DNA of 64,000 nt, from contig JAGTJL010000029.1 in NCBI GenBank assembly GCA_020746875.1, positions 186,001-250,000 of the forward strand, given 5' to 3'. This DNA comes from Rhexocercosporidium sp. MPI-PUGE-AT-0058 (taxonomy: Eukaryota > Ascomycota > Leotiomycetes > Helotiales). Of this stretch, positions 10,795 to 23,399 are shown piece by piece. The position numbers were made by a program, and so were the translations under genes. The notes beneath the pieces were generated by a model. That model saw only the letters and a list, made by a program, of their open reading frames with translations, did not search any database and was not told the DNA's origin. How positions within the stretch are numbered: position 1 is the first letter of the stretch; the number at the start of each line of letters is the position of its first letter.

Positions 10795-13160
10795 ATGATG
10801 AAGAAACTCCCTGGTGCTTCTAAAGTCTTGACTCAAGCGGAGAAAAATGTCTTGGAAGGTTAGCTTGGCTGGATCAACATCTAACAGAAAAGGCTAATAC
10901 TTGGGTACAGCAACGGCCAACAAGCCGTATAATCCGCCCAAATCTCTGCTGTCAAAGATTGTAGCACAGACGAAGTCTTCACCACACGCGTACCTGGAAA
11001 CCGTGCAATTTCTCAAGAAGGAATTGCAATGTACGAATAGAAAATGGAGGTGTTGTTTTAAGACCCTTGTGGTTATAGAGTACCTGCTATCGTTCGGCCA
11101 TGAGAATTTTTTTGGATGGGCGATGGAGAATCTCGATCTAATCAGAGCATTACAGCATTTTAGCCATGACGATGTCAAGGCTACATTTAGAGGTGAGGAT
11201 GTCACGACCAGAAATTCCTTTGCTTACCATACCTCGCTGATTGACATGTGAGGAACACAGTACGATATGCAGCAAAGCAGGTTGTGCTTATACTTTCAGA
11301 GGAGGTCATACTACAGAGTGAAGGAAAGGAATGCAAAGGCTGGATATCTTTGATTCCACAGATTCATGATTTCGATGCTTTATACAGCAGTTGCCCCCAA
11401 GTAATGGCCCAAACGGGAGTCTTCGAGAGAGACACATCGAGAGCTCAGAGATCCCACCAGGAATCGTCAACCGAGGCTCATCCTCAGTCCTTGTGTTATG
11501 CAGTTGATAGAGTCTCTGTACGAGTGCCAGTAGAATCAGCACCGGCTGATGTAGGGGAGAACAGTTCTGCAGCAGAGCGGCATACCCAAAAACCACCAGG
11601 TCTCCTCCCAGATACAATCATGTACCCTCAGGTATGATTGTGCCCTTTACTTTAATCGAAAGCTCCAATTCCTGATAAAAAATTGTTCATATAGATATCC
11701 TTATCTTCGCCGGTAGCTATCGAGATGCCACCTACTTCGGTTGCAAACACTACCTCCAGCGATCGGAAGTTAGGAGACTACTTCCAGCAAGCAGAAAACA
11801 CTACTCGGTTTACAGATGTTCAATGCCATGATATCGCTCGTCTATTACGTGAAAGTGGGAAAGTCGCTTGGAGTCTGGCGCCAAGGATATACATAATATT
11901 ACGCACGATTGGCCAATTACCAGTACTTGACGACTTTCTCGATCTCGGGGTCAACGACCTATGGTTACCGCTCGCCGAATCAGCTCTTCCACGTACCCTC
12001 AGCGTAGCATATCATTCAGAGTTTATAAAAGCTCAAAGCCTCGTCTTAAGTAATGGAATTTGCTTGGAGAACAACACCGGAGGACATGCTCATTTCACTC
12101 GAGATGATCCTTTTCCTTTCGAAACCAAAGAAACTCTTGGCAGAGGCGGTTTTGGCTCGGTAGACAGAGTCTTGAGCTCTTTGAGCGGCCGAGAGTTTGC
12201 AAGGAAAAGATTCAGGAGGAAAGGTCGTCGGGCAGAGCTAAAAAGCTTCATGAACGAGCTTAATATCCTGAAGCGTCTCCGCCACAAACATTGTGTTGCA
12301 TTTGTCAGTAAAACATCTACAGAAGTTGCCTAGCGGTGGGTGGGCGATACCTGAGAGCTAAATTATTTGAGTAGATTTCGAGCTACACGGACCCAAAATA
12401 TTTCGGCATAATCATGGCACCTGTGGCGGATCATGACCTGAATACATTCTACCAATTTGTATCCTCTGAGAATGCTCCACTCCTTCGATCATTCTTCGGC
12501 TGCCTCGCTGGTGCGCTGAATTCCCTCCACGAAGCCAAGATCCGACATCGCGACATCAAACCCCAAAACATACTAGTCAAAGGGGCCCACGTATATCTTA
12601 CGGACTTTGGGGTATCTCTGGACTGGGAAGACCTCTCCAGAAGCACCACGACGGAAGACTCTGCAAAGACTCCTCTCTATTGTGCACCCGAAGTTGCGCG
12701 TGGGGAAAAACGCAACACCTCGGCAGATGTGTGGTCTTTGGGCTGTGTTTTTCTTGAGATGTTAACTCTTCTTAAGAACCGCACGGTCGAAGAGCAGCGC
12801 CAATATTTCCGAAAACGAACAGATACAGCCTTATTCCATAAGAATGTGGCTAGTGCTCGCGAGTGGGTCGAGCAGCTTCGCAAAACCGATCCGGCCCAGG
12901 ATTCAGACTCATTCCTTGCAGATTATATACGTCAGCTACTAAAAGAGAACCCCGATGAGCGCTTACGGACAGCTGAATTGTACGATGGCCTTTCTAGTTA
13001 TAGGGACTTAGGCACCGAGAAGGAGAATCCTCTGTGTGGGGAATGTTGTGTTTCTGATGCACTGTCAGTCTCCGACGGTGAATCAGATAGTGATCCCTTC
13101 GCCGACACGATAGAAAGTCAACGTGATTCCGCGAATACAAGAGTTGAGTTAGAATTCTAG
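10795..13160 (+). CDS. ENTH-domain / protein kinase fusion
   Basis: Five exons (10795-10858, 10911-11192, 11261-11631, 11695-12303, 12375-13160) keep one frame for 703 residues. Residues about 14-155 form an ENTH fold of the epsin type: an EKNVLEATANKP start, a helix with WRCCFKTLVVIEYLL, an IRALQHF helix, and VRYAAKQVVLIL after intron 2. ENTH domains bind phosphoinositides and act in clathrin-linked traffic. After a polar linker comes a protein kinase: glycine loop GRGGFGSV (388-395), likely ATP lysine 410, HRDIKPQN (Asp502), DFG at 519-521 and CAPE, so it should be active. The kinase is of the fungal type with CVAF-SSYTDPKYFGII after the C-helix. Intron 3 joins the two halves in phase, which supports one gene; intron 4 needs donor GTCAGT. 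Two adjacent genes remain possible. RNA data would decide. Confidence 0.7.
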
Positions 13161-15394
13161 CTAATCTTGTTATCAAGAACTTGATCTGTGGAAGAGATCG
13201 CGCCGCAAGTGAGAAGAAAAAATAATTCCAGTAGTATTTGAATTGAAATGAGAATCCGCTCCGTGCCCAAATCATTTGGGCCTAATATTTGTGTACTCCA
13301 ACGTTTGTTATATTTCTGAGTTCTGGAGACTCTTGCCATAACCCATTTCCATACTTGATTTAAGTGTATGTTTATTCCATTTCTATGTGGCTCTCGCAGC
13401 CATTTTAATTGAGTCTGAAGCATACTCAGTCTAAAAGCCCGCGGGTTATAGCCTAATTACAAGTCGAAGAGATGGTAGCGGAATGTTGAAAAGACAGGGC
13501 AAGTCCTACTTAGAACTCAACAAGAGTAATGGCTGAGGGAGATAGTCATTTAGCTGAATGGACCCCTTCGATACCTCCGTCTCTCCAAACAGATTCTTCT
13601 GTTTCTCTGGTACTTTGTTCTTACATCGCAACTAAGGAAATGGAAATGTACATGTATCTTCCTGCTCAAACCACGTTCAGGTCGGTGGACGTATCGCCAA
13701 ATATGGTGGCGTTGCGCAGATGTGATGATTCGTATAATAATATATACTTTTTTTTATTTTAAAGGATTTTCTTTATTATATTAAAACGCTTTTTTATTTT
13801 TAGTTTTTAAGGATTATTTTACGTTTATTATACGAACTTAAGACAATTATAGTCTTTAAACTAATAACGTTTTTATTCATAAGAACGGCAAAATATAGTG
13901 CTTTTTGTAAAGTTCTTCTTTTTATTATTCCCGCTTTCGGTAAAGGGTTAAAGAGAGAGAGTTGAAAGAGCGTTATTAAATACGCGCTTTTTATTATTAT
14001 TTTTAAAATACTTTTTATAGCTTCTCTTATAAGACCTGCTATTCTTAAGATTATTATTACTTTATCCGCTTCTGCTTTTATTATACTCAACTTTCGGTAC
14101 GTTTAAGAATACTTTTTAAAAAGATTTTAATAAAAGACTTAATATCGTTAGCTAGTTTGTATTATTATTAATAAGTTTTAGAAAGGGTTATAAAAGTATA
14201 AGAGTTAATCTGTTACGCCGTCGGTATAGATGTGATTATTTTATAAAAGTTAGTAATAATATTTTTTATTAAATACTTAAGTATTACGATTTTTAATAAG
14301 TATAATGAATCGTCCGTATGTATCTTATATAAACTCGTTTTATTATTAGCGAAACTACTTAATATTCTTAATTACTTTAACTCTTTGGGTTTCTTTAAAA
14401 GTATAAAGCCTTTTTAAAAACTTAATAAATAAGTTCAATATTAATAGGACTTTTTTAAATCTAGCTATGGTTTACTTTTATAATACTTTAATAAGTTAAT
14501 AGGTCGCCTTTTATATTTATAGCTGTAATATGTACTTAATTTGTATATATATCATAATTATATAAGCAAGTACTTTTAAGTAATTTATTTTTTAATAAAT
14601 ATACTTAAGGATGTAAAATTAATATTAATATTAAGAATAGAAAGATTATATAATCTGTTACGTAGTCGAATATATTAAAGTCACTTTCGGTTCAAGTTAA
14701 AGCCTTAACTTTTTCTTTATGAGTATAAATAAGCTGGCTATAAGTATAAAAAGATTTTTTATTATCATTATCGTAAGTAGTATTTTAAGGCGACTTATTA
14801 TTAAAAGTATCTTTACCTTTAATTATATAAAAAAGATCTGTAAATTCTATAGTTTCACGTAATATATTACGAGTGGCACCGCCAAAGTACGTATTACCCG
14901 AAGGTCTTGCCTTACTAGATATTGTATTAAGACTAGCTTTGTATTAGAGTTAACTTTTGTTTGAGCTTAAAGTAGTCTCTTGCGAGCTATTTAGGTTTAG
15001 AATAGTCTTTTGCGAGCTGCCGAGCTGCCCAGTATACGTAAGCCTAAAGTAGTCTTTTGCGGGCTACCGGATATGCGTGGAAAGCCTTAATATAATCTTA
15101 TACAGCTACAGCCGGAAATTATAGTCTTTTCGGCTCTATTAGTGTAGTGGTGTGAGCTTTACTCTCTCTATGTTATAGAGCATATAATAAGAATAAATTT
15201 AGGACCCTTTAACTAAGAAAGGAGGTATTTTCGGGTTCTTTGTTAAAAGTTAACGATTTCTAGTGAGATAAGTAAGTAGACTTAAGCAGACTTAAGCCGA
15301 AGTTAAGTCAGGTCTGAGCCGCCTAAGTAAAGGCGGCGCGAGGTCACGTGTGCCAAAAGGTTAGACGGTGTCGGTATTCTGGTCATAAAACATA
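13161..15394. repeat. intergenic then AT-rich degenerate repeats
   Basis: From 13161 to about 13740 there is ordinary intergenic DNA. From 13740 to 15394 the sequence is AT-rich and full of stops on both strands, consistent with RIP-mutated repeats. A lysine- and isoleucine-rich minus-strand frame at 13800-14090 has no recognisable motif. Between 14971 and 15075 a short TAGTCTTTTGCGAGCT-like unit occurs three times. Confidence 0.4.
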
Positions 15395-15529
15395 AGTCCC
15401 TCTACTACTATTTAGACCACCCCCACATTTGGACCACCTCGATTAATACACGCTATTTTACTTACTTACTTTAATAGTTAATAACTATTCTATTCTCTTA
15501 TCGATTTTCTTAATTTTTTGGAATTTGAA

Positions 15530-18290
15530 TTAAGACGATAATAAAGCCTAAATATACTAAATACTATGCGCTTTAAGTAATTGTATTTACAACTCAAACA
15601 CTTATTAAGAAGCTGTTAGCCACTTACGAAAGCTACCTACGGTGTTAGAAGACTGTATTATGCACTGCATTTTAACTTAAGAAACACTACGGTTTAGTGT
15701 TATTTATATATAAGTACGGCTTTTTAAGGAACGGCTTTTTATATTTTAAGAAGATACTCGTTTACTTAGAAAACGATAAGTACAACGATTTTTTAAATGA
15801 AATCCTGTTTTAAGTATTAAAAAGTAATATTCTGTTGATTTTATACGTGTTAATAATATAACATTCGATATTATTAAGCCGTGGTTTTAGAAATTAGAAA
15901 TTTTAATTATTAAGGTAGTTTTACCTAAAAATCGATAGAATATAAACGAGGCAAGGATTATAGAAGGCCTTAGTGTCACGGTCCGTGTATTTACTCGGTA
16001 TAGATACGGTAAGTAGTATTGATCTTAATGATTGAGAAGTAAGTGTATTACGTACGAGGAATAAATAATAATTAATATGATTAAGATATTATTTTCAGTT
16101 GAGCACGAAGCTCTTATTTAATAGTAGATATACTAGTCTTATATAGAACTTTTATATTATATAACCGCTAGGACCGCTAGGTCCTGTCGGTCCTAGACTT
16201 CTAGACTTTAGCGGTTTAGCGGTTCGTTACGTGAGAGAGTCGCGTAATTTAAGAGCTTATTTACCTTTTAATTGTTTATTAATAATAACTTTTATATAAT
16301 ATATAACTTATAAAATCTTAAGTATTAAAATCTTTTAAAAAAATACTTTTAAGAGTAATACTCTTTTAATATACTTCTCTTAAGATTATTATTCTTTTAA
16401 ACTTATAGTCTTACGTATTACGCTATCCCGGGGCCCAGTATCACGGGGCGCGGGGCGTTCGTAACACTTGGAATAATAGCTCAGTTATCGGCTATAAAAA
16501 CCGACGTTTTATATAACGAAAACAGCTTAATTCCCGGAATTAGACTTCTTTTATTAAATATATTTCTATAATCGACAAGAAAATTACTTTACTTATAATA
16601 TATAAGGGAAAATCGGTTTAGTAATAATAGTTTTTAGTAAATATTAATATATTTAAGAAATAAAGGTTTATAATAATAGAAAATAGATAAACAGATAGTA
16701 TTATTATATTAGAATAGCTAGAAAAAATCTTTATTCTTTAGACGTAGCCACGTGATTAAAACCCCCGATTATTAGTCCTAAACGGTCATAGAAGTTATAA
16801 GACTATAGAACTTATATGGAAGTGCTTAAAATATAATACACTTCTATTGTTTTTACTTATATATACGTCGTATGTCTTATAACCTTTGGATTTATTTATT
16901 TTCTCTTTTCTTAAAGTATTTTACCGAAATATTTTAATTTTTTAATATTAATAACTGATTCTATTTTAATTAATAAGCGTAACTTCTTGATATATTATTA
17001 TAAAGCACAGAAAAAGAGCTTAACGGGGATGAATATTAAAGCTGGCTAAAGAGCTACTGGCTTATGGCTAATAAGTATAGCAAAACTATTAATGAGTCGA
17101 TTATTACTGCATTAGCAAAAAATTTCGCGGACGCCCAGAATCGAATCCGCCATTTTCGCCATTTTAGTCAAAAGGCCGCCTTTAACGCCTAAAGCCGCTT
17201 TTTTAAATTTTAATCGGTCGCTAATATTAAAAGCGCCAGTTTATTTTTAATAAACGCTAAGCCTAATTAGGTAATCTTTATAAATATAATTTAAACGCTA
17301 AAATATTATAATTTTAAAAAGAATATATTTTGACGTTTTTTTATTAACCGAATCCGGTTAGATTAGCGTTAATTTTAAGTTTTGCTTATATTTCGTCGAG
17401 CACGTCCTAAAAACTAATCTTATTAAAGCTCTTACGCTATGAATATCTACGCTAAAAAAATTATAATAAGAAAATCGTTCGTTTCGGGTAAATTATATGC
17501 GCACGCTAGCCGGCCCTAGCCCTAATCGGGCGTTATAAGAGGCATATTTATTATTATATTATAAATATATTATTAATATTATTAGTATATTATTAATATT
17601 ACTAATACTTTTATAAACCTTATTAATATATTAAATAAAATAAAATAATAAAGCCTTATTTTTAAAAGTGGGGTTATAATACGCTAGTCTATTTTGGCGC
17701 TTTCGGCGCGCTTTTAATTTACTATAGTGAGAAACTGTCCTTAAAATTTTCGATATGCAACTTTGGCTCTAAAAGCACCGAAAGCGCCAAAAAGGCGGCT
17801 TTGGCGCCTGCGTCCGACGTCTGCCGCAGGATTTTTTTGCAGATGTGGAGAATAGTAATTAAGAGCTTGAAAATAGTATTACGGAAAACCCTCAGGCTAT
17901 TAAGTACGTATAGGAATTATTAATTATATAGTTTATTTTAAAGGCTAGGAAGGAATTACGTTTATAGCTTAATACTACTTTAATTAAATCGTTATATAAC
18001 AATCTTTTAACACGCCGACTACTCTTTAATAAAGCTATTAAAGCTTTTAATTAAAAGGACTTTGTATTAAGGCAGGTAGAGCTAAAGATATAATAATTAG
18101 AAGCTAAATTAGATTAATTATAATCACGGAAAAAACGGAAGGTTTAAATCAGCCTAAATTCTAAGTTCACGGATGTCTAAGCTATTTCAAGAGCTCAAAT
18201 TGTAGCTAGAGATTAGGAAATTATAGCTTTGGATTTAGATTTAATAAGAGATTCTGATTCTATAGAAAATTGTAAATAAATTGAAGCGTT
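15530..18290 (+). pseudogene. decayed pogo-family transposase, split by nested element
   Basis: The plus strand carries the same transposase as the copy at 1-1110, in order: HTH region (about 15530-15700), DDE core with the SHxxQPLD-like block (about 16860-16900), and a C-terminal lysine-rich tail (about 17890-18270). An unrelated element interrupts it at about 17115-17840. In-frame stops are abundant. Confidence 0.7.
17115..17840. mobile_element. nested MITE-like element inside pogo copy
   Basis: The left end GCAAAAAATTTCGCGG is matched at the right by the reverse complement GCAAAAAAATCCTGCGG. Similarity continues inward through GGACGC and GCCGCC-rich sequence, with CG-rich ends around an AT-rich core. 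There is no open frame. The interrupted pogo reading resumes on the far side. Its target duplication is unclear. Confidence 0.5.
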
Positions 18291-18720
18291 GTAGAGTTAT
18301 CAATTATTATTTACAAAGTGGTGAAAAAATGCGGGGTGGTCCAAATGTGGGGGTGGTCTAAATGGGTGGGGGGACTTAATCGCTAAGAGCTCATGCCAAG
18401 ACGGTGGAGGCTGCCAGAAGAGGTAACTTACCCGAGAAGGCGAGCGCGTCGCGTCCCCCTCATTCCCATTCCCCAAGCACCAGCCTCACTTAATTAAGAT
18501 CAACAACTCTACCTCCACCTCCACCTCCACCTCGAATCTCCAACTATGGCACCGACGCAGCTCCAGCCGCAGTCGCCAACAATGAAGATGGGAACGTGAA
18601 ATGGTTCACCCGCAGTAAGCATCGTAGCGATGGAAATTCGAAAGGTCTTGCTCTACCTTTTACCTCCCTTCCTCTCTTTCCCCCCTTACCCCACAAGACC
18701 TTCACTAATATCATCGTCAG

Positions 18721-19226
18721 CGATCTCCCTCTACACCGGCTGTACCCTGCTTTCTTGTCGAGTGGGAAGGATATGCTTCGACGAACGATCTGACCTGGGA
18801 AGCCGTATCTGAAATGCCCAAAGACCGTGCACGTCGTGTCGTTGGTGCTGGCAATAGTAGCGATGGTGGGCAGTCGCAAACATACAGAGTTTATCGGGTG
18901 TTGGCACACCACAAGAAGGAGAGATAGGTGTTGGTAGAGTGGGATGGCTTTGGGGATGTTGACGATTTGACTTGGGAATGTGGGTTATTAGGTGGCTTCT
19001 CCGTTACTTGAATTTCCTCCATGCGCGAGCGTCCTTCCGTGTACCCTTCCTTTCCCTCTTTGGCATCGTCTGCTAACTTCTATGTTTTCGTAGCAAAATC
19101 GCCCCGACTGCCGTCTACGACTATACAATCGCCAAGTGGGAGAAAGCCGAAGAGTCGAGAGAGAGGAAGGCAAAGGAAGCAAAGCAGGCAAAGAGGACGA
19201 AGAGCACAAAGACCAAGGAGCTGTGA
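18721..19226 (+). pseudogene. tandem chromodomain-like gene relic
   Basis: One frame reads CFLVEWEGYASTNDLTWE (from 18748), then after an in-frame TAG at about 18928 reads VLVEWDGFGDVDDLTWE (18931-18981). Both look like the core of a chromodomain, the methyl-lysine reader fold. After a possible intron ending near 19093, IAPTAVYDYTIAKWEKAEE and a lysine-rich tail follow to TGA at 19224-19226. The TAG stands where CAG would fit. It could be a host chromodomain protein now broken, or the tail of a retrotransposon integrase. Confidence 0.45.
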
Positions 19227-19761
19227 CACAGCTGTTAAGATAGAGGCTTGACAATAACGATGAGGCGATGGATGGTGAGACATCATCCGCGACATCGCCT
19301 CTTTGCTGTCATCGACTTCTACCTTGAAGCGAGACACCAGCTACAAAATCGCCTCCCTGTTGCCTTCGCCTTCGAAACAACTTGAACATTCGCCTCTACA
19401 TCTACTCTTTGAAGTGCAGGACACCACCCTCGACATCTATCTTCCCATCGCCCTCAACTTCAATCTCCTCGTCGGCCTTGACCTCGATCTCGACTTGAAC
19501 CTCGATAGTGAAGACACCCTTTGATATCGATCGCCCTGAATTGCGATGGCTGCCGTTGCTTGAGACCAAATCCTGCGAAAGCTACAACAGGACCAAAATG
19601 GTCTCCTTGGAACACCGTTACCAAATCCACATCTCACTATCGATAGGCAGAACAAGGATGCCAATCTCGAGGCGAAGGCAAAATCACAGACGACGCCCCA
19701 AAACAACAATCGAAAACCACCGCGATCGAAACAACACAAACAAGGCCGAGGAAAGGGAGGT

Positions 19762-20484
19762 TTGGAGTCGCGGGGTAGCAGCGAGGACGAGACGGGGAGT
19801 AGTACACGGCATGAGCTGAACCCACCCGACTCACAGGAACCACATTCGACTTCGAACTCAATATCTGACGATGAGTCTGGAGAGGAGGGAAGAGATGGTC
19901 ATGGGAATGGACATGACAAAGATGAAGCTGGGGATGAAGAGGACGAAGATGGCGATGGAGATGACTGGAGATTGGACTTCACCTGGTGAACCCAACACTC
20001 CATACCCAAGCCCAAGCCTAACCCAAAGCCAATACGCAAATCCAAGGCCAAGTCAACGTGTTCTCTGAACTCCAAATCCACAGCTACTATACAAGCTCCT
20101 CACAATGCTCCCCAGGAGACTCTTACCCAGCGCTTCTACCGCTACATGAAAGATGTCGTCACCCATTGGCAGACTTCCGTCAAGATTGTCAACTTTGTCC
20201 TGGATACAATTACGATTTTTTGCAACCTCATCAGAAATATCTGCAGTCTCTTCACACCACTTCGGATGCTCTTATCCTTCCTGTATTCGTGCATCCAAAC
20301 CGTGGTCACTGTTGGTTTCTTCATATCCCTCATCCTCTACTCGGTCATTTACCTCGGCGCCTGGGGTCTTGTCAGTATAGACCAGACTCAAAACGTGATG
20401 ATCGCCGGTATAATGGCCCTCGGAGGTAAATTTATCGTCATCAAGGTGACTTCGCAGAAAAGTACACTTGGATATCTGTCCTAG
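19762..20484 (+). pseudogene. hypothetical membrane protein, probably broken
   Basis: One frame gives a very acidic stretch (HDKDEAGDEEDEDGDGDDW), a stop at 19987-19989, then in the same frame a lysine/proline-rich link, TLTQRFYRYMKDVV, and three hydrophobic helices (about 20200-20430). The stop could lie in a short intron (GTGAAC donor near 19985). Downstream frames at 20468-20755, 20760-21201 and 21228-21464 have coding-like composition and may be its 3' exons, but I could not find a consistent splice chain. No family was recognised. Confidence 0.35.
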
Positions 20485-20755
20485 TCTGCCACTCAAAGGT
20501 TGGATTCTTTGGATGAACGCTGGGTTGTGTGCTGGGGCTGTCCAGACACAAGAACGAGCCGGGAGAGAAGCCTGGGAAATTGCACAAGCCAAGGTCGGGG
20601 GAAGTAAGGACTGGACAATGCGGAGTGAGAAGGATGCAGACTCTCTCACTGACGGGTTGAAGTTTGGCACCTCTGAGGATTGGCAACTCATTGTCGCAAG
20701 AGGGAAAAGTATCGCTGCCGACGGCGACCGCCTGGATGCCCTAGTGGACCAATAG

Positions 20756-21464
20756 GACGAGGTATAGGACTGATTTACGCCCCGGCAACCTCTTTCACCA
20801 AATTCACCCTCATCATTCCCCAGTGGCAATCGCGCAGAACTTCCCCGAGTCCTAGACACCAAGTTTCTTCCAGCTCTGTATCTCGAAGTCGATCTCTTCA
20901 GCCAAGTACCCAGCAATCTCGTCTTGCTACTGAGCCATCTCCGGAGCACAGTCAGTGGAGCGAAGAAGCGCATGCGAGCTCTGAACCTATAGCGGAAGAA
21001 GGATGCGAGGACTTTGGTAAAGGATTACGTGATGTAAGTTTTTGGAATCGTGCCGACGCTCGACAGACTCATTGGCCTGACGAGCCTGATTCTTACAACC
21101 GAGACGCAGGTTCAGTTGAAGGACTGAATGTGTTTTTCTTGCTGGAGAAGATAAAGGAGGAGATGGCTGAAGGTGCAAGGAAGAAAATAGGCCTGTTTTA
21201 GGGGCACCGAGCTCAAGGGAGAGAGAGATGTGGAAGGAGGTGCACAAGGCTATTCAGCTCCGGGCGCTAGGAGTTGAGGTCGTTCGGAATATGTTTAAGG
21301 TCTTCACGGCGATAGAGAATGAGCTCGTTGAGTACGCGAGGCATTTGGAGGGTGTGAAGGTTATTACGAGCGAGTGGGGCGTCGAGTTGCATTTGGATTG
21401 CCTTGAATCCCTGTATAGATATTATACAGAGACGGAGGAGGAGTTGAAGGAGCATGTGCGGTAG
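20756..21464 (+). other. coding-like frames, possible 3' exons of the membrane-protein relic
   Basis: Two frames (about 20760-21201, and 21228-21464) encode a serine-rich linker followed by FFLLEKIKEEMAEGARKKIG, and an amphipathic helical stretch (WKEVHKAIQLRALGVEVV). They are out of phase with each other; an intron or a frameshift lies near 21202-21227. Confidence 0.25.
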
Positions 21465-23380
21465 AGGCATATGGAACGAAGTAGTCTAGATCTGGAGACC
21501 ACAATAAAGAGCTACGGGGAAATCATTCCGTATTTCCGGCTTCATAGTGGGTGATATGAATGTTGAATCTACTGGAGAGAGGGAAAGATGAATGGGGGGG
21601 GATCTATGGTAGACGTGAACCAAAACCGAAGGAATGTTTAGTGGAGACTCTTAAAAATCAAAGACTTCAAAACAAACCTCCAACAGAACTTGTCAACGAA
21701 TCTTTACAGAGCTTTTCAAATAGTAGTTCAGAAGCATTGTTTCGCGTTCAAGAAGGAATAAGTGCAGAGGCTAGGGGCGCTTTGATATATATACACAAGG
21801 GCTACCCCTTGGTACGAATCGTGGCCATAACTTCACATGATATCAGATCCAAGCTGGCACGCTCCATCATCTGGTCTTTACTTTGGGAATCTCTGGTACT
21901 ACGAAGGTATCCGAGGGGCTGCAGTCGTTGCTACAAGGATTTCCCGATACCTTAAACACAATCACGTAGAAAAAGTCAACCCTGACAGCTGCCATACTCC
22001 CCCGGCTCGGATAACCTTATCTTTAAAATCCTCTGCATAGCTTTATCAACAGCTTAAATAGAAAGATCTAGTTGAGCAGCACGGTACGATTCCTCTTCAG
22101 TTTCTGGGTCGTTACCTTATTAACAAGGTGTTTATAGCTTTATTACATGGCGCTGGGCTACACTGGCGTAATTTCCCTCCAGTTTTCCATTATCTATCTG
22201 TTAAACTATATATAAGTTACTGCCTAGCCACTCCGACCGTATCATTTTACTTCTACCCTAGAACAGTTCAAATCACATGGTAAGTATTAATATTATCTTT
22301 ACTTCAAGGCTGTATATTTACTACTTTAAAGAGATTAGAACTAAAACTACTTTCATTCCAGCTTTATACTATTGTTAAGTAGCGCGGATTTACTCTAAGA
22401 ACTATAATGTACCTTTTCTTTAGCTTTTAGGCCTTCTTCTTTTAGCGTCTTATACGTTATAACTATAGGTTACCTAGGGGAATTACCTCGAGGAAAGCTT
22501 TTTTAAGGTGTAGGCGTTTGAATAACTTCTTCTCTTATAGTCAATTTGCATCTCGACGTTTCGACTTCCTTTAGTACCATCTGTTGACAGCAGTGCAAAC
22601 ATCCTTGCCTGCCTAAAAAGGGTGGGATACGAATAAATTCGACTGTTTCCGGATCTAGAACTGGGATAGCGCTCAAGTACACTCAAAGCGCTTCAAATTT
22701 ACTCCACCTATCCATAGAAGCGCAATTTCTAACGGACGATCCAACTCCCTTTGTCAGCTTCTCGCCTCCTCGCGACATCAAATTGAGATATCGTCCGAGT
22801 CTACTAAATTTAAGAGTCAATATTCGTCTTATACATGCTCTCTTAGAACTTCGCCAACACGAGACAACAAAAAGACTTCAAGCAGATAGCTTAATAAGAA
22901 AGGGTTGTCTTTTTACGCTCTTGATTTGCCCATCCGCGTGTCGTGTCTATATCATCTACTCTGGCCTTTCCTGCCGAGCATAATGCATTACTTAGACATA
23001 TCCATTGTCGTTTACCGGTAGTTCTCCCCCTCATGCACATCCGTAGCTTCTCTGTCAGCTTGCCCGAGTTATGCTTGACTGTGGTGATGAAGTGATCTAA
23101 AGTATCAGTGGTTGAGAAAATCTAGACTACGTTGAGCCATTCATTAACTAAGGAGCTCAATCGAACTTTGACGACTGGGAGACTCCGGGGTGATTGTGAG
23201 CGTTGTATCTTATCGTTCCATGAGTCCAAGCATAAAGGAAGTCATGTTCCGCGTTGAGGAAAATATGAGCATTAAGTGAAACCCGTAGGAATGAAATTAC
23301 TGACATGTTGACGAAGTTTAATATCGTTACTCTTTCCTGTCCTGTTAGCTTGATGGAGTAGACCGCTCACTAAGCTTTTT

Positions 23381-23399
23381 GGGGGGGGGGGGGGGGGGG
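23381..23399. repeat. poly-G run, 19 bases
   Basis: An uninterrupted run of G on the plus strand in gene-poor DNA. Confidence 0.95.

Larger units (their letters stand above)
15395..18376 (+). mobile_element. pogo/Fot1-type transposon with inverted terminal repeats
   Basis: The element starts AGTCCC at 15395 and ends GGGACT at 18376, each flanked by TA (15393-15394, 18377-18378). The terminal repeats contain TTTAGACCACCCCCACATTT and the following GGACCACC in inverted orientation, over about 40 bp. Its length is 2982 bp including a nested insertion near 17115-17840. It holds a decayed DDE_1 transposase and is an inverted diverged relative of 1-1191. Confidence 0.85.

Noticed and set aside
17120..17150. 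GATTCGATTCTGG-like B-box sequence (minus strand) suggesting a tRNA-derived SINE
   Set aside because: No A box, and the segment fits better as the end of an inverted-repeat element.
21560..21955. 131-codon frame in gene-poor DNA
   Set aside because: Not recognised and overlapped by another equally plausible frame (21837-22040).
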